The notes under the pieces are model-generated. The model was not told where the DNA came from. It saw nothing but the letters and a program-made list of their open reading frames with translations, and ran no database searches. A stretch of DNA of 64,000 nucleotides from Phycisphaeraceae bacterium (lineage in GTDB: Bacteria > Planctomycetota > Phycisphaerae > Phycisphaerales > UBA1924). Shown one piece after another: positions 25,956 through 34,212 of the stretch. How positions within the stretch are numbered: the stretch's first letter is position 1; each line of letters opens with the position of its first letter. Location: contig JAHBXI010000003.1 of NCBI GenBank assembly GCA_019636515.1, positions 1 through 64,000 on the forward strand. The letters are read 5' to 3'. Position numbers and translations under genes: made by a program.

Positions 25956-26981
25956 ATGCCGTATACCCGTCGATCCTTTCTCACCGCTTCCGCGATCGCG
26001 GCCGCCGCGCTCTGCTCGACACGCTCGGCGGCGGGCTTGCTTGGATCCGCCGGTCGGCCGGCCCGTGTCACCCGGCGCGCCGCCGATACGTACTTTGAAT
26101 GGAAGAAAGTCGCCGAGTCCTGCCACGTGGCCTCCGGCGAGGGTGGCAACACCCTGGCCGTGCTCGCCGGGGAGCGCTCGCTGCTGGTCGACTCCAAGAA
26201 CGGGGGCTTTGGTCCAGTCCTGCGCCGAGAGGCCGCGGCCCTGGGGGCGCCCGTCGCCATGCTGATCAACACGCACCACCATTTCGACCATACCGGCGGC
26301 AATCCCGCGTTCACCGGGGACGTCGAAGTGGTGGCGCACGTGAACGCGGCGGCTCGCATCGCGTCGGGGTTCGAGATGTCGATGGGCGCGGCCCGCCGAT
26401 CCATCCAGCAACTCCGCCAGTCCGGCCGGCCCGGCGCGGGGCGGGTCGTGGCCGACATCGAGGAATGGCTCCGGTCAGGCCCGACGGAGAAGGACTTCCA
26501 CCCGACCCGTTTCATTCCCTCGAGCGGGAGCCTCTCGGTCGGCTCGCTGACGATCGAGGTCCACCACACCGGGGCTGGACACACCGACAACGACCTCATC
26601 GTGCGCCTGCCCGAGCATAACGTGGTTCACGCCGGCGACCTGCTCTTCAACGCCTGCTGGCCCTACCTCGATCCGACCAACTCCGGCGCCGATACCGCCG
26701 GGTGGATCCGCGCGTGCCGGAAGATCGTGGAGTTGTGCGACGAGCGGACGGTGGTGATCCCGGGCCACGGGGAGGTCGGGGATGTCGAGATCGCCCAGCG
26801 GCAGATCGGGCTCCTGTCGCGCGTGCGTGAAGAGGCCGCCAGGGCCGTCGAAAAAGGCGTCGCGCGCGACGAGTTCCTCAAGACTCCATTTCCCGAATAC
26901 GAGCAATTCGGCCTGCCGACCATACGCCCCTTCACGCTCGGCGGGGCGTGGGATGAGGCCTCGCGCGACGCGGGGAAGTGA
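25956..26981 (+). CDS. Tat-exported metallo-beta-lactamase-fold hydrolase
   Basis: This 341-residue MBL-fold protein has a twin-arginine signal (MPYTRRSFLTASAIAAAALC), so it is exported folded, probably with its metals. The metal motif HHHFDHTGGN (HxHxDH) is clear, followed by HTGAGHTDNDLIVRLPEHNV and, as the later metal-binding residues, HAGDLLFN and IPGHGEVGDV. The pattern resembles periplasmic MBL proteins acting on lactams, lactones or quinohaemoprotein-linked substrates, but the substrate is unknown. It starts at ATG 25956; another ATG five bases upstream is out of frame. Confidence 0.87.
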   Translation: MPYTRRSFLTASAIAAAALCSTRSAAGLLGSAGRPARVTRRAADTYFEWKKVAESCHVASGEGGNTLAVLAGERSLLVDSKNGGFGPVLRREAAALGAPVAMLINTHHHFDHTGGNPAFTGDVEVVAHVNAAARIASGFEMSMGAARRSIQQLRQSGRPGAGRVVADIEEWLRSGPTEKDFHPTRFIPSSGSLSVGSLTIEVHHTGAGHTDNDLIVRLPEHNVVHAGDLLFNACWPYLDPTNSGADTAGWIRACRKIVELCDERTVVIPGHGEVGDVEIAQRQIGLLSRVREEAARAVEKGVARDEFLKTPFPEYEQFGLPTIRPFTLGGAWDEASRDAGK

Positions 26982-27037
26982 CCTCGCGCCGTTCCCGTGG
27001 GTCTTGTCGGGCGGTCGGGGCCATGCCTCCGGCCGAA

Positions 27038-28735
27038 TTATTCTTCAGGCCGCATGAGCGGGAAGAGGACGACGTCGCGGATCGTGCGCTGGTTGGTCAG
27101 GATCATGACCAGGCGGTCGATGCCAAGGCCCATTCCGCCCGCGGGGGGCATGCCCACCTTGAGGGCGCGGATAAAGTCCGCGTCGAACGTGCGGAACGTG
27201 CTTTCCTCCACGTTTTTCTCGGCGTCGGCGCCGCGGAGTTGCTCCCGGAACTTATCCTCCTGGACGTCGGGATCGTTGAGTTCGGTGTAGTGAGGGGCCA
27301 CCTCCATGCCGGCGATGAACAGGTCCGCCCGGTCGGCCAGGGGGAGTTCCCCGGGGCGCTGGTGGCGCTTGGGCCGTGTGAGCGGGCTGATCGCCGCGGG
27401 GTAATCCGTGATGAATGTGGGCCTGGACGGGTCGAGCATCGCCTCGCCCCCGTGCTGCTTATCCTCGAACAACTCGTTGATCACCAGCACGTCGTCCATG
27501 CGGTCGATCGCGCCGGGATCCTCCCGGCAAAGGCCCGGGTGGCGGCGGCGGAGTTCCTGCCGGGCGCGAGGGATGTCCGACATCGGGAACCCGCAGGCCC
27601 TCTCGAAGAGCGTCGCGTACGAAACCCGCTCGAAGGGTCGCTCGTAGTCGATCACCAGGTCGCCAAAGGGAAGCGTCGCGGCTTCTCCGGGTGTTGGCGA
27701 TCCGGCCGCCCGCTCGGCCGCCCGCTCGGCCGCCCGCTCGTTCACCCGCTCGTCCGCCTGCTCGTCCACCAGGGAACGCACGAACCTCGCCACGTCCCGC
27801 ACGAGGCTCTCGGTCAGTTCCATGACGGTCTCAACATCGCCGTGGGCGTGGTAGGCCTCGAGCATGGTGAACTCGGGGTTGTGCTGCTTGTCGAGCCCTT
27901 CGTTGCGGAAACTGCGGTTGATCTCGAAGACCCTGGGAAACCCACCGACCAGCAGCCGCTTGAGGTACAACTCGGGGGCGATCCGCAGGAACAGGCTGAT
28001 GTCCAGGGCGTTCATCTTCGTGATAAACGGCCGGGCCGCCGCCCCGCCGGCCAGGGTCTGGAGCATCGGCGTCTCGACTTCCATGTACCCTCGCTCTTCG
28101 AGGAATCGCCGCACGCGGGAGACGATGCGAGAACGCATCTCGAAGACGCGCAGCGTCCAGGGGTTTGCCCACAGGTCCATGTACCGCTGGCGGTATCGGA
28201 TCTCGACGTCCTGGAGGCCCGCGTGCTTCTCCGGCGGCGGAACCAGGCACTTGGACGCCGGGCGAAGCGATGAGCACCAGACCGTAATCTCCCCGGTCCG
28301 TGTCTTCATCAGCCGGCCCGAGGCGATCACCAGGTCACCCAGGTCGGTGACCTTCGCCAGCGCAAAGCCCTCCGCGTCGCAGTCCTTCTGGCTCACCGCG
28401 ATCTGGACATCGCCCGTCGCGTCGCGCAGATTCATCCACAGGAGTTTGCCGTTGTCGCGGCTGAGCATCACGCGACCGGCGATCCGAACTTCCGGCCTCG
28501 GGTCGGGACCTTGCGTGCCGACGGCGGCGGATTTCGACAATGCCTGGTGGGCCGCGTCGGCCTGGTGATCGTACATGGACCGCGCGCGGTCGATCGCGGT
28601 CAGTCCGTCGAACCGAGACCCGTAGGGCTCCAGGCCCAGCGCCCGGACCGATTCGCGGTTCATCCGCCGCTGCGCTTCGAGTTTGTGCAGGTCGTGCGCC
28701 GAATCATCCTGGCCCGACGCTGGTTCGGTGGTCAT
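27038..28735 (-). CDS. lysS: Lysyl-tRNA synthetase, class II
   Basis: This 565-residue enzyme charges tRNA-Lys. It has the N-terminal OB anticodon-binding domain (about 80-185) and the class II core with RYRQRYMDLWANP, FLEERGYMEVETPMLQ (motif 1), RVFEINRSFRNEGLDKQHNP (motif 2) and GMPPAGGMGLGIDRLVMILT (motif 3). A family-unusual insertion at about residues 323-344 is encoded by a 12-bp tandem repeat and reads Glu-Arg-Ala-Ala units. ATG 28735 was chosen over an ATG 27 bases upstream. Catalytic residues look intact, so the insertion is probably a tolerated surface loop. Confidence 0.95.
   Translation of the reverse strand: MTTEPASGQDDSAHDLHKLEAQRRMNRESVRALGLEPYGSRFDGLTAIDRARSMYDHQADAAHQALSKSAAVGTQGPDPRPEVRIAGRVMLSRDNGKLLWMNLRDATGDVQIAVSQKDCDAEGFALAKVTDLGDLVIASGRLMKTRTGEITVWCSSLRPASKCLVPPPEKHAGLQDVEIRYRQRYMDLWANPWTLRVFEMRSRIVSRVRRFLEERGYMEVETPMLQTLAGGAAARPFITKMNALDISLFLRIAPELYLKRLLVGGFPRVFEINRSFRNEGLDKQHNPEFTMLEAYHAHGDVETVMELTESLVRDVARFVRSLVDEQADERVNERAAERAAERAAGSPTPGEAATLPFGDLVIDYERPFERVSYATLFERACGFPMSDIPRARQELRRRHPGLCREDPGAIDRMDDVLVINELFEDKQHGGEAMLDPSRPTFITDYPAAISPLTRPKRHQRPGELPLADRADLFIAGMEVAPHYTELNDPDVQEDKFREQLRGADAEKNVEESTFRTFDADFIRALKVGMPPAGGMGLGIDRLVMILTNQRTIRDVVLFPLMRPEE
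27705..27764. repeat. 12-bp tandem repeat inside lysS
   Basis: Three perfect copies of GCCGCCCGCTCG are followed by two diverged copies, TTCACCCGCTCG and TCCGCCTGCTCG. The unit length is a multiple of three, so it adds in-frame residues (Glu-Arg-Ala-Ala on the minus strand) to a surface loop. Confidence 0.9.
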
Positions 28736-28780
28736 GGTCCGATCGTTGGCGCACCGGACCATCGACGCCGCCCCCCACCG

Positions 28781-28826
28781 CCCAGTTCTCAGCCCAGTTC
28801 TCAGCCCAGTTCTCAGCCCAGTTCTC
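28781..28826. repeat. 12-bp tandem repeat between the Rrf2 gene and lysS
   Basis: Four copies of CCCAGTTCTCAG (the last truncated) are present, starting 8 bases after the Rrf2 stop and 45 bases before the lysS start, on the leader side of lysS. It is a perfect short-period tandem array distinct from the 12-bp array inside lysS. A role in lysS leader RNA is possible but not shown. Confidence 0.88.
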
Positions 28827-28834
28827 CGCGCGGC

Positions 28835-29320
28835 TCATGCCCCGGCGCCGGGCCCTGGAACGGACGACCCGTTGATGGTGATCCTCGCCGACGATTCGGT
28901 GGTTTCGCAGAGCGGCCACGGGCGAGACGGGTCCGTCAGAAGGTCGGCGAGCGTCGCCTGCCCGAAGATCTCGATGACCGTGGCGGCCGCCTCGTCGATC
29001 TTCCGGTGCAGCGGGCACAGGTTGGTTCCGTGGGATGGAATTCCAAGCGGGCATGCCCGAATCCGCTCCACCTGCGTCACCGAGCGGAGGACTTCCAGGA
29101 GCGTGATCTGATCGGACGCGCGCGCGAGGCGGTATCCGCCCCCCACCCCACGCCGGCCGGCGATCAGCCCGGCCGCGGAGAGCAACTGCAGAACCTTGGC
29201 GAGGTAGTTCGGCGGGACCTTCGTCTGGCGAGCAAGGTTGGGCGTGGGTACCAGTTGGTCCGGTGTCAGAGCCAGGCAGGCCATGGCACGCAGCGCGTAC
29301 TCCGCGGTGAGTGAGAACAT
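28835..29320 (-). CDS. Rrf2-family transcriptional regulator
   Basis: This 161-residue regulator has the Rrf2 winged helix at its N-terminus (MFSLTAEYALRAMACLA) and the wing pattern GLIAGRRGVGGGYRLARASD. Cysteines lie in RACPLGIPSHGTNLCPLH and in the tail (PWPLCET), which could ligate an Fe-S cluster as in IscR/NsrR relatives, though the spacing is not the standard IscR triad. It lies downstream of a metal-transporting P-type ATPase on the same strand, with a 222-base gap that contains a palindrome, suggesting self-regulation. ATG 29320 was selected at the start of the domain. Confidence 0.87.
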   Translation of the reverse strand: MFSLTAEYALRAMACLALTPDQLVPTPNLARQTKVPPNYLAKVLQLLSAAGLIAGRRGVGGGYRLARASDQITLLEVLRSVTQVERIRACPLGIPSHGTNLCPLHRKIDEAAATVIEIFGQATLADLLTDPSRPWPLCETTESSARITINGSSVPGPGAGA

Positions 29321-29427
29321 GCACCTTACTCCCTGGGTTGAGGGCGCGGCCAAGCCCTTGACTCGACGATTTTCGCTTCGACCCCGATCCCCGCCCGGGA
29401 GGCGAAACACGATTTCAATCCCCGCCG

Positions 29428-29449
29428 ATCCTGCTGAACGCAACAGGAT
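29428..29449 (-). promoter_or_regulatory. Candidate operator palindrome upstream of the Rrf2 gene
   Basis: ATCCTGCTG and CAACAGGAT pair at 8 of 9 positions around AACG, about 108 bases upstream of the Rrf2 start and 94 bases past the P-type ATPase stop. It could be the Rrf2 self-binding site or a terminator hairpin of the ATPase transcript. No T-run follows on the minus strand, so an operator is the more likely reading. Confidence 0.35.
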
Positions 29450-29542
29450 TCGTATGTACGGAATAATATCGCGCCCCGTGGCTCTCCGCGCCCCGGATCG
29501 CCCGGAATTTTCGCTCGTGTCGGTCTCCCCGCCTCCGCTCCC

Positions 29543-31636
29543 TCACCCGTTCGCGGCGGTCGCCCCCGCCGGGGTGCCCCGGGCATTCGCGTCGGCGTGT
29601 CGCCGATCGTCGGCGGTGCGGGCCACGGCCGAGGGCGCGTAGGGCTTGACGCCAAGCAGCAGCAGGCTGTTGAGCACCACCAGCAGCGTGCCTCCTTCGT
29701 GCGCGAGCACGCCGAGCGTGAGCGTCACCGGCCGTCCCACGATCGACCCGATGACCGTCAGCATCGCCATGACGAAGATGATCGACAGCGCCAAGGAAAG
29801 GTTGAAACGGATCTTCCGGCGGGTCCGTCTGGCCAGTTCAATGGCCCACGGGACGGCGGCCAGGTCGTCGCTGAGAAGGACCACGTCCGCGGACTCGAGC
29901 GCGGCGTCCGATCCGATCGAGCCGATTCCGATGGCGATGTCCGAGGCCGCCAGCGCCGGGGCATCGTTTACGCCGTCTCCGATCACCGCGACTCCGAGCC
30001 GCCGTCCCCGCCGCCCGGTGCCTTCCATCGCCGCCTTGGTGTCCCTCACCGCGGCGACCTTGTCCTCGGGCAGCAGTTCCGCGTCGAACCGATCGAGGCC
30101 GAGCCTCGACGCCACGCGCTGGGCGGTCAGCCGGTTATCCCCGGTCAGCATCCGCAGCGGGCGGATTCCAAGGTCGTGCAGCCTCCGCACCATCTCCGCG
30201 GCGCCCGGCCGCACGATATCCGACATGATGAGCACGGCGGCCTGGCCGTCGCCGGCCTCCACGTCCCGGCTTTGCGCCACGACCACGCCAAGGTCGCCCC
30301 GTCCCTGGATGCGTTCAAGGACCTCCTGAACCCGTCCGCGCAGGCAGACCGGGATAATCCGCTCGGCGTGCGTGTAACTCCCCAGCGAAACCCGGTGGCC
30401 GTTGACCGTGCCGGTCATGCCCCGTCCGGTGGTGTGGTCAAAGTCATGCACCTCCGCGGGCGCGATGCCGCGGTCCTGCGCGGCCTCCCGGACGGCCGTG
30501 GCGATCGGGTGTGTCGAGTCGCGCTCCAGGCCCGCCGCGATCGAGAGAAGTTCCTCTCCGGAAGACCACGCGACGGGGTGTACCTGCGTGAGTTTGGGCC
30601 GCCCGAGGGTGAGGGTCCCGGTCTTGTCGAAGCACACCGCCCCGACGTTGGCCAGTCGTTCGATCGATTGGCCCCCCTTGAAGAGCACGCCCCCCCGGGC
30701 GGCCCGGGCGATCGCCGCGAGCGTCGCCGTCGGTGTTGCGATCACCAGCGCGCACGGTGAGGCGACGATCAGGAAGGTGATCGCGGTGTACATGGAATCC
30801 TGCCAGGTCCTTCCCAGCCATGTCCACCAGAGCACAAACAGGACCGCGCTGACGGCCATCACGCCCGTCGCGTACGGCTGGCTCAGGCGGTCGATGGTTC
30901 GCTGGACCGGCTCGCGCTGTTCACGGGCCCTGGTCACCAGGTCGAGGATCCGGCTCAGGCTCGACTCCACGGCCGGCCGGGAGACGACCGCCTCGATGGG
31001 GTCGTCCACGTTGATCGTCCCGGCGTAGATGTCGTCCCCGGGCGCGACCCCGCGCGGCATGGACTCCCCGGTGATCGCCGACTGGTCGAACGCCGTGGAA
31101 CCCACGGACACGCGGGCGTCGGTCGGGGCACGGTCACCGGGACGCAGGCGGATGCGGTCCCCGGCGCGAAGGTCTGAAAGATCGCACGTCGTCCACGCAC
31201 CCTCCCGGAAGACCACGGCCTCGGTCGGCATCAAGGCGTGCAGCGCCTCGATCTCGCGCCGAGTTCGTTCCATCGCCAGTTCCTCGAGCGCGCCGGCGAG
31301 AACGAACAGGAACAGGAGGGTGGCCCCCTCTTCGGCGTGCCCGATCGCCGCCGCGGCTCCGGCGCCGACCACCATCAAGACGTCGATGTCGACCACCCTC
31401 TCGCGGAGCGACTCCCACGCCGCGCGCAGGCCGTACACCATCCCGATCGCCAGGCTCGCCCACGCGAACACGTCGGCATGCTCCCACTCCGCGGCGTGCC
31501 GTGCGATCAACCAGCCCACCAGCAGGAGCCCCGCCGCGACCGATGCCCGCATCTGGGTTCGCGCGTCGAAGACGCGTTCCCACGCGGATCCTGGTGGTGC
31601 CTGGTCGTCCGGTTTGATGTTCTCTTTTTGGCTCAC
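29543..31636 (-). CDS. P1B-4-type heavy-metal P-type ATPase
   Basis: This 697-residue membrane ATPase has the heavy-metal P-type layout: several N-terminal transmembrane helices, actuator motif TGES, SPC metal-site motif (TFLIVASPCALVIATPTAT), phosphorylation site DKTGTLT, HP locus (DSTHPIA), and MLTGDN and GDGVNDAPAL. SPC instead of CPC, plus a C-terminal HEGGTLLVVLNSLLLL, is the signature of the P1B-4 group (Co, Zn, Fe or Ni export). There is no N-terminal CxxC metal-binding domain. It probably exports divalent metal ions. Metal specificity inside the group cannot be read from sequence. An Rrf2 regulator gene follows it. Confidence 0.92.
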   Translation of the reverse strand: MSQKENIKPDDQAPPGSAWERVFDARTQMRASVAAGLLLVGWLIARHAAEWEHADVFAWASLAIGMVYGLRAAWESLRERVVDIDVLMVVGAGAAAAIGHAEEGATLLFLFVLAGALEELAMERTRREIEALHALMPTEAVVFREGAWTTCDLSDLRAGDRIRLRPGDRAPTDARVSVGSTAFDQSAITGESMPRGVAPGDDIYAGTINVDDPIEAVVSRPAVESSLSRILDLVTRAREQREPVQRTIDRLSQPYATGVMAVSAVLFVLWWTWLGRTWQDSMYTAITFLIVASPCALVIATPTATLAAIARAARGGVLFKGGQSIERLANVGAVCFDKTGTLTLGRPKLTQVHPVAWSSGEELLSIAAGLERDSTHPIATAVREAAQDRGIAPAEVHDFDHTTGRGMTGTVNGHRVSLGSYTHAERIIPVCLRGRVQEVLERIQGRGDLGVVVAQSRDVEAGDGQAAVLIMSDIVRPGAAEMVRRLHDLGIRPLRMLTGDNRLTAQRVASRLGLDRFDAELLPEDKVAAVRDTKAAMEGTGRRGRRLGVAVIGDGVNDAPALAASDIAIGIGSIGSDAALESADVVLLSDDLAAVPWAIELARRTRRKIRFNLSLALSIIFVMAMLTVIGSIVGRPVTLTLGVLAHEGGTLLVVLNSLLLLGVKPYAPSAVARTADDRRHADANARGTPAGATAANG

Positions 31637-31682
31637 GGGCTGATCTTGGTTCTCTCGGGCGTGCCCCGGACGGATTGTCCCT

Positions 31683-31988
31683 TCATCGGCCGCCGGGCGA
31701 GTAGAGCAGCATCATGCCCACGACCAGGGCCGCCAGCAGCGGAATGACGACCAGCACCAGCGTTGTATCGATTCGCGAGAGACCTCGGCGTACCTGATCC
31801 TGGCGGACGGCCCAAGATCCGTCGTTCCAGCCGCACTCGGGGCATGTTCCCGACGACAACCCCCGCAGGTCGTACCCACACCCTCGGCAGAGGCTTGCCG
31901 GGGGCGTGGCCGACAGGCGGGCCGATTTCACGGCGATCGCCGCGACGATCAGCGCGCAGGCGGTTCCCAGCACGATCAGGAGCCACAT
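31683..31988 (-). CDS. Small two-helix membrane protein with a zinc ribbon
   Basis: This roughly 101-residue protein has a transmembrane helix (MWLLIVLGTACALIVAAIA), a compact four-Cys zinc ribbon CRGCGYDLRGLSSGTCPECG, then a second transmembrane helix (TLVLVVIPLLAALVVGMMLL). Such CxxCGYDLRG...CPECG ribbons are common in planctomycete small proteins of unknown role. The zinc ribbon would face the cytoplasm if the protein is a hairpin. The true start is uncertain: Met codons at 32033 and 32057 would add 15 to 23 residues but have no better ribosome-binding site. It lies divergently upstream of clpS. Confidence 0.6.
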   Translation of the reverse strand: MWLLIVLGTACALIVAAIAVKSARLSATPPASLCRGCGYDLRGLSSGTCPECGWNDGSWAVRQDQVRRGLSRIDTTLVLVVIPLLAALVVGMMLLYSPGGR

Positions 31989-32124
31989 GGCGGATCGTAG
32001 ATTCGAGATCCCGGTGGGTTCGCCCGAGGGCATTCCCAAGTGAGCAGGCACAAACATCAAGGAGCATCGAAGTTGCGGGTGGACCGGGCCGATCCATGTG
32101 GACATCCATGGGCGGTCCCATAGC

Positions 32125-32523
32125 ATGAATCCGATGAAACGCCAAGACGCCAGGCCAGACCGCGTGAGCGACGTGGAGCCCGGGCCTGCCGGCCCGAAGC
32201 CGCGGCAACTCCCGCCGTGGAACGTTGTCCTGCTTGACGACGACGACCATTCGTACGAGTACGTGATCCGCATGATGCAGTCCGTCTTCGGCGCCTCGCC
32301 GCAGCACGCGTACCGCGTCGCGTGCGAGGTCGATTCCAACGGCCGAGCCGTCTGCGCCACGCTCCACAAGGAACTCGCCGAACTCAGGCAGGCTCAGGTC
32401 CACTCGTTCGGAGCCGATCCGCTCATCGCTTCGTGCCGCGGATGCATGTCGGCGATCATCGAGCCGGCCGGAGGCGGTTCGCAAGACCCGCCCGACGACG
32501 CGGCCGGTGGAGGCGCCCCGTGA
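32125..32523 (+). CDS. clpS: ClpS-like Clp protease adaptor with altered N-degron pocket
   Basis: This 132-residue protein matches ClpS, which delivers N-degron substrates to ClpAP. The fold is clear in PPWNVVLLDDDDHSYEYVIR with the Asp pair of the binding pocket. Aligned to E. coli ClpS without gaps, the stretch after it (RVACEVDSNGRAVC) places Asp where E. coli has His66, the residue that contacts the alpha-amino group of the degron. The C-terminal part carries a CRGC pair not found in E. coli ClpS. The start codon is the ATG of MNPMKRQ. The stop overlaps the next gene's GTG by 4 bases. A ClpA gene is not in the window. Confidence 0.85.
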   Translation: MNPMKRQDARPDRVSDVEPGPAGPKPRQLPPWNVVLLDDDDHSYEYVIRMMQSVFGASPQHAYRVACEVDSNGRAVCATLHKELAELRQAQVHSFGADPLIASCRGCMSAIIEPAGGGSQDPPDDAAGGGAP

Positions 32524-33479
32524 GCGAACGGCCCACCGTGGTGCAGACCGAGGATCTCGACCCGCGCGCGGCGGCGTGGCTGGGTGAACGCTGCCACCTC
32601 GTGTCCTGCGGTCTTGACCGCCTGGCGACCGTCAACGGTGAGTTCGAGAGCGCGCGAGGCCTGGTTGTCAGGACGTACACACGCGTTGATCGCGGGCTGC
32701 TTGACCACTTCCCGGGTCTGAAAGTCGTCGGGCGGGCGGGTGTTGGACTTGAGAACATCGACGTGGCCGAGTGCCGCCGCCGCGGCATCGAGGTTGTTCA
32801 CACGCCCGAGGCCAATTCCTCCGCCGTCGCCGAGTACGTCTTTGCGATGCTCCTGGATGCCACGCGCCCCAGGACGTATCTCCGACGGCCCGTCGATGCC
32901 CAGGCGTGGTGCGGACTGCGCCGCGACCACCGCGCCAACCGCCAGATCTGTGAGTTGACCATCGGTGTGCTGGGCATGGGCAGGGTGGGCTCCCGGGTCG
33001 CTCGCGCGGCCGCGGGGCTTGGCGCCCGCGTGCTCTACCACGACCTTGCGGTCATCCCGGAAGAACGTCGCCAGGGCGCCACCGAGGTATCGCTTGAAGA
33101 ACTCCAGGCCTCCAGCGACGTGGTCTCCCTGCATGTCGACGCCAGGAGCGAGAACGATGGCTTTGTGGGGAGGGCTTTCCTGGGCAGGCTGAAACGGGAT
33201 GTTATTATCATCAATACCAGCCGGGGTCGCGTGGCCGACCCCGAGGCGCTGGCCGGGTTCCTTCGCGATAACCCCGAGGCGCTGGCTCTGCTCGACGTCC
33301 ACGCCCACGAGCCATTCGACGAGACCTACCCGCTATTGCACTGTCCCAACGCGTTTTTATCCCCGCACATCGCCGCCGCCACTCGGCTGGCCAACGAGCG
33401 GATGAGTTGGGTTGTCGAGGATGTCTGGCGGGTGTTGTGCGGCCAGGCGCCAACGCATGCCGCCGAAGGTCAGAAATAA
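32520..33479 (+). CDS. D-2-hydroxyacid dehydrogenase (phosphoglycerate-dehydrogenase-like)
   Basis: This 319-residue NAD-dependent enzyme has the 2-hydroxyacid dehydrogenase fold. It shows VVGRAGVGLENIDVAECRRRGI, the NAD-binding GVLGMGRVGSRVARAAAGLG, a substrate Arg region (HVDARSENDGFVG), NTSRGRVADPEALAGFL, the catalytic Glu in ALLDVHAHEPF and His in LSPHIAAAT. There is no C-terminal ACT domain, so this is the short SerA-like type or another 2-hydroxyacid dehydrogenase. Starting at GTG 32520 gives a GTGA overlap with clpS and removes an Arg-rich open frame that is not part of the family. Confidence 0.88.
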   Translation: MSERPTVVQTEDLDPRAAAWLGERCHLVSCGLDRLATVNGEFESARGLVVRTYTRVDRGLLDHFPGLKVVGRAGVGLENIDVAECRRRGIEVVHTPEANSSAVAEYVFAMLLDATRPRTYLRRPVDAQAWCGLRRDHRANRQICELTIGVLGMGRVGSRVARAAAGLGARVLYHDLAVIPEERRQGATEVSLEELQASSDVVSLHVDARSENDGFVGRAFLGRLKRDVIIINTSRGRVADPEALAGFLRDNPEALALLDVHAHEPFDETYPLLHCPNAFLSPHIAAATRLANERMSWVVEDVWRVLCGQAPTHAAEGQK

Positions 33480-33615
33480 CATCGAGCGCGGGCCTTCCGG
33501 CGGGCGAACAGCAACCGAAATCCGATTCAGAAGCATGGTCGTGCCGGACCGGATCCCGTCTTGCCGACGTATACTCAACATCCGACCGCTTCTTGCCGCG
33601 GCGGACGGTTTTGCC

Positions 33616-34212
33616 ATGTCCATGACATCCGATCCACGCTCGTTGAATACCTCGTCCTCTCCGGGTGGGGATGGCGGACGTTCTCAGGGTGAAAATCCAA
33701 CAGATCATGAAGATCCGCCTGTTTCCGGGGCCGGATCGGGGTGCGTCGCGGAGGTCACGGACGCCACGGGCCGGGTTTCCGAGGCGGAGGCGTCCTGGCT
33801 GGCCGACATGGCCTCCCGGGCCGTCGCCGCGATCGGCTTGTCCGGGTCGCTGCGCGTCCGGATAGTCGGCGACGACGAGATGGCGGCGGCGCATCAGGAG
33901 TTCCTGGACGATCCGACCACGACGGATGTGCTGACCTTTGACATGTCCGACGAGCAGGGCCTGGACGCGGACCTCATGGCGTGCCTTGACGAGGCCGAAC
34001 GTCGATCGCGCGAACTGGGTCACCAGCGACGGGAGGAACTCCTTCTTTATATTGTCCACGGGGTGCTTCACTGCGCCGGGTTCGATGACCACGAAGAGCA
34101 CGCCCGCCGGCGGATGCACCACCGCGAGGATGAGGTTCTTCGGATGATCGGTGTCGGCCCGGTCTTTGATCGCGTGTCCGGGTCGCGGGGAGCCGAGGGG
34201 GACAGGCCGTGA
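33616..34212 (+). CDS. ybeY: Endoribonuclease YbeY
   Basis: This 198-residue metalloprotein processes 16S rRNA and acts in ribosome quality control. The zinc motif is HGVLHCAGFDDHEEH (HGxLHxxGxDH), preceded by the substrate-binding region TDVLTFDM. The N-terminus has an extra Ser/Gly-rich stretch of about 45 residues before the family core. Met 33616 and 33622 are both possible starts. The CNNM/CBS gene begins at a GTGA overlap with its stop, the usual YbeY-CorC neighbour arrangement. Confidence 0.92.
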   Translation: MSMTSDPRSLNTSSSPGGDGGRSQGENPTDHEDPPVSGAGSGCVAEVTDATGRVSEAEASWLADMASRAVAAIGLSGSLRVRIVGDDEMAAAHQEFLDDPTTTDVLTFDMSDEQGLDADLMACLDEAERRSRELGHQRREELLLYIVHGVLHCAGFDDHEEHARRRMHHREDEVLRMIGVGPVFDRVSGSRGAEGDRP

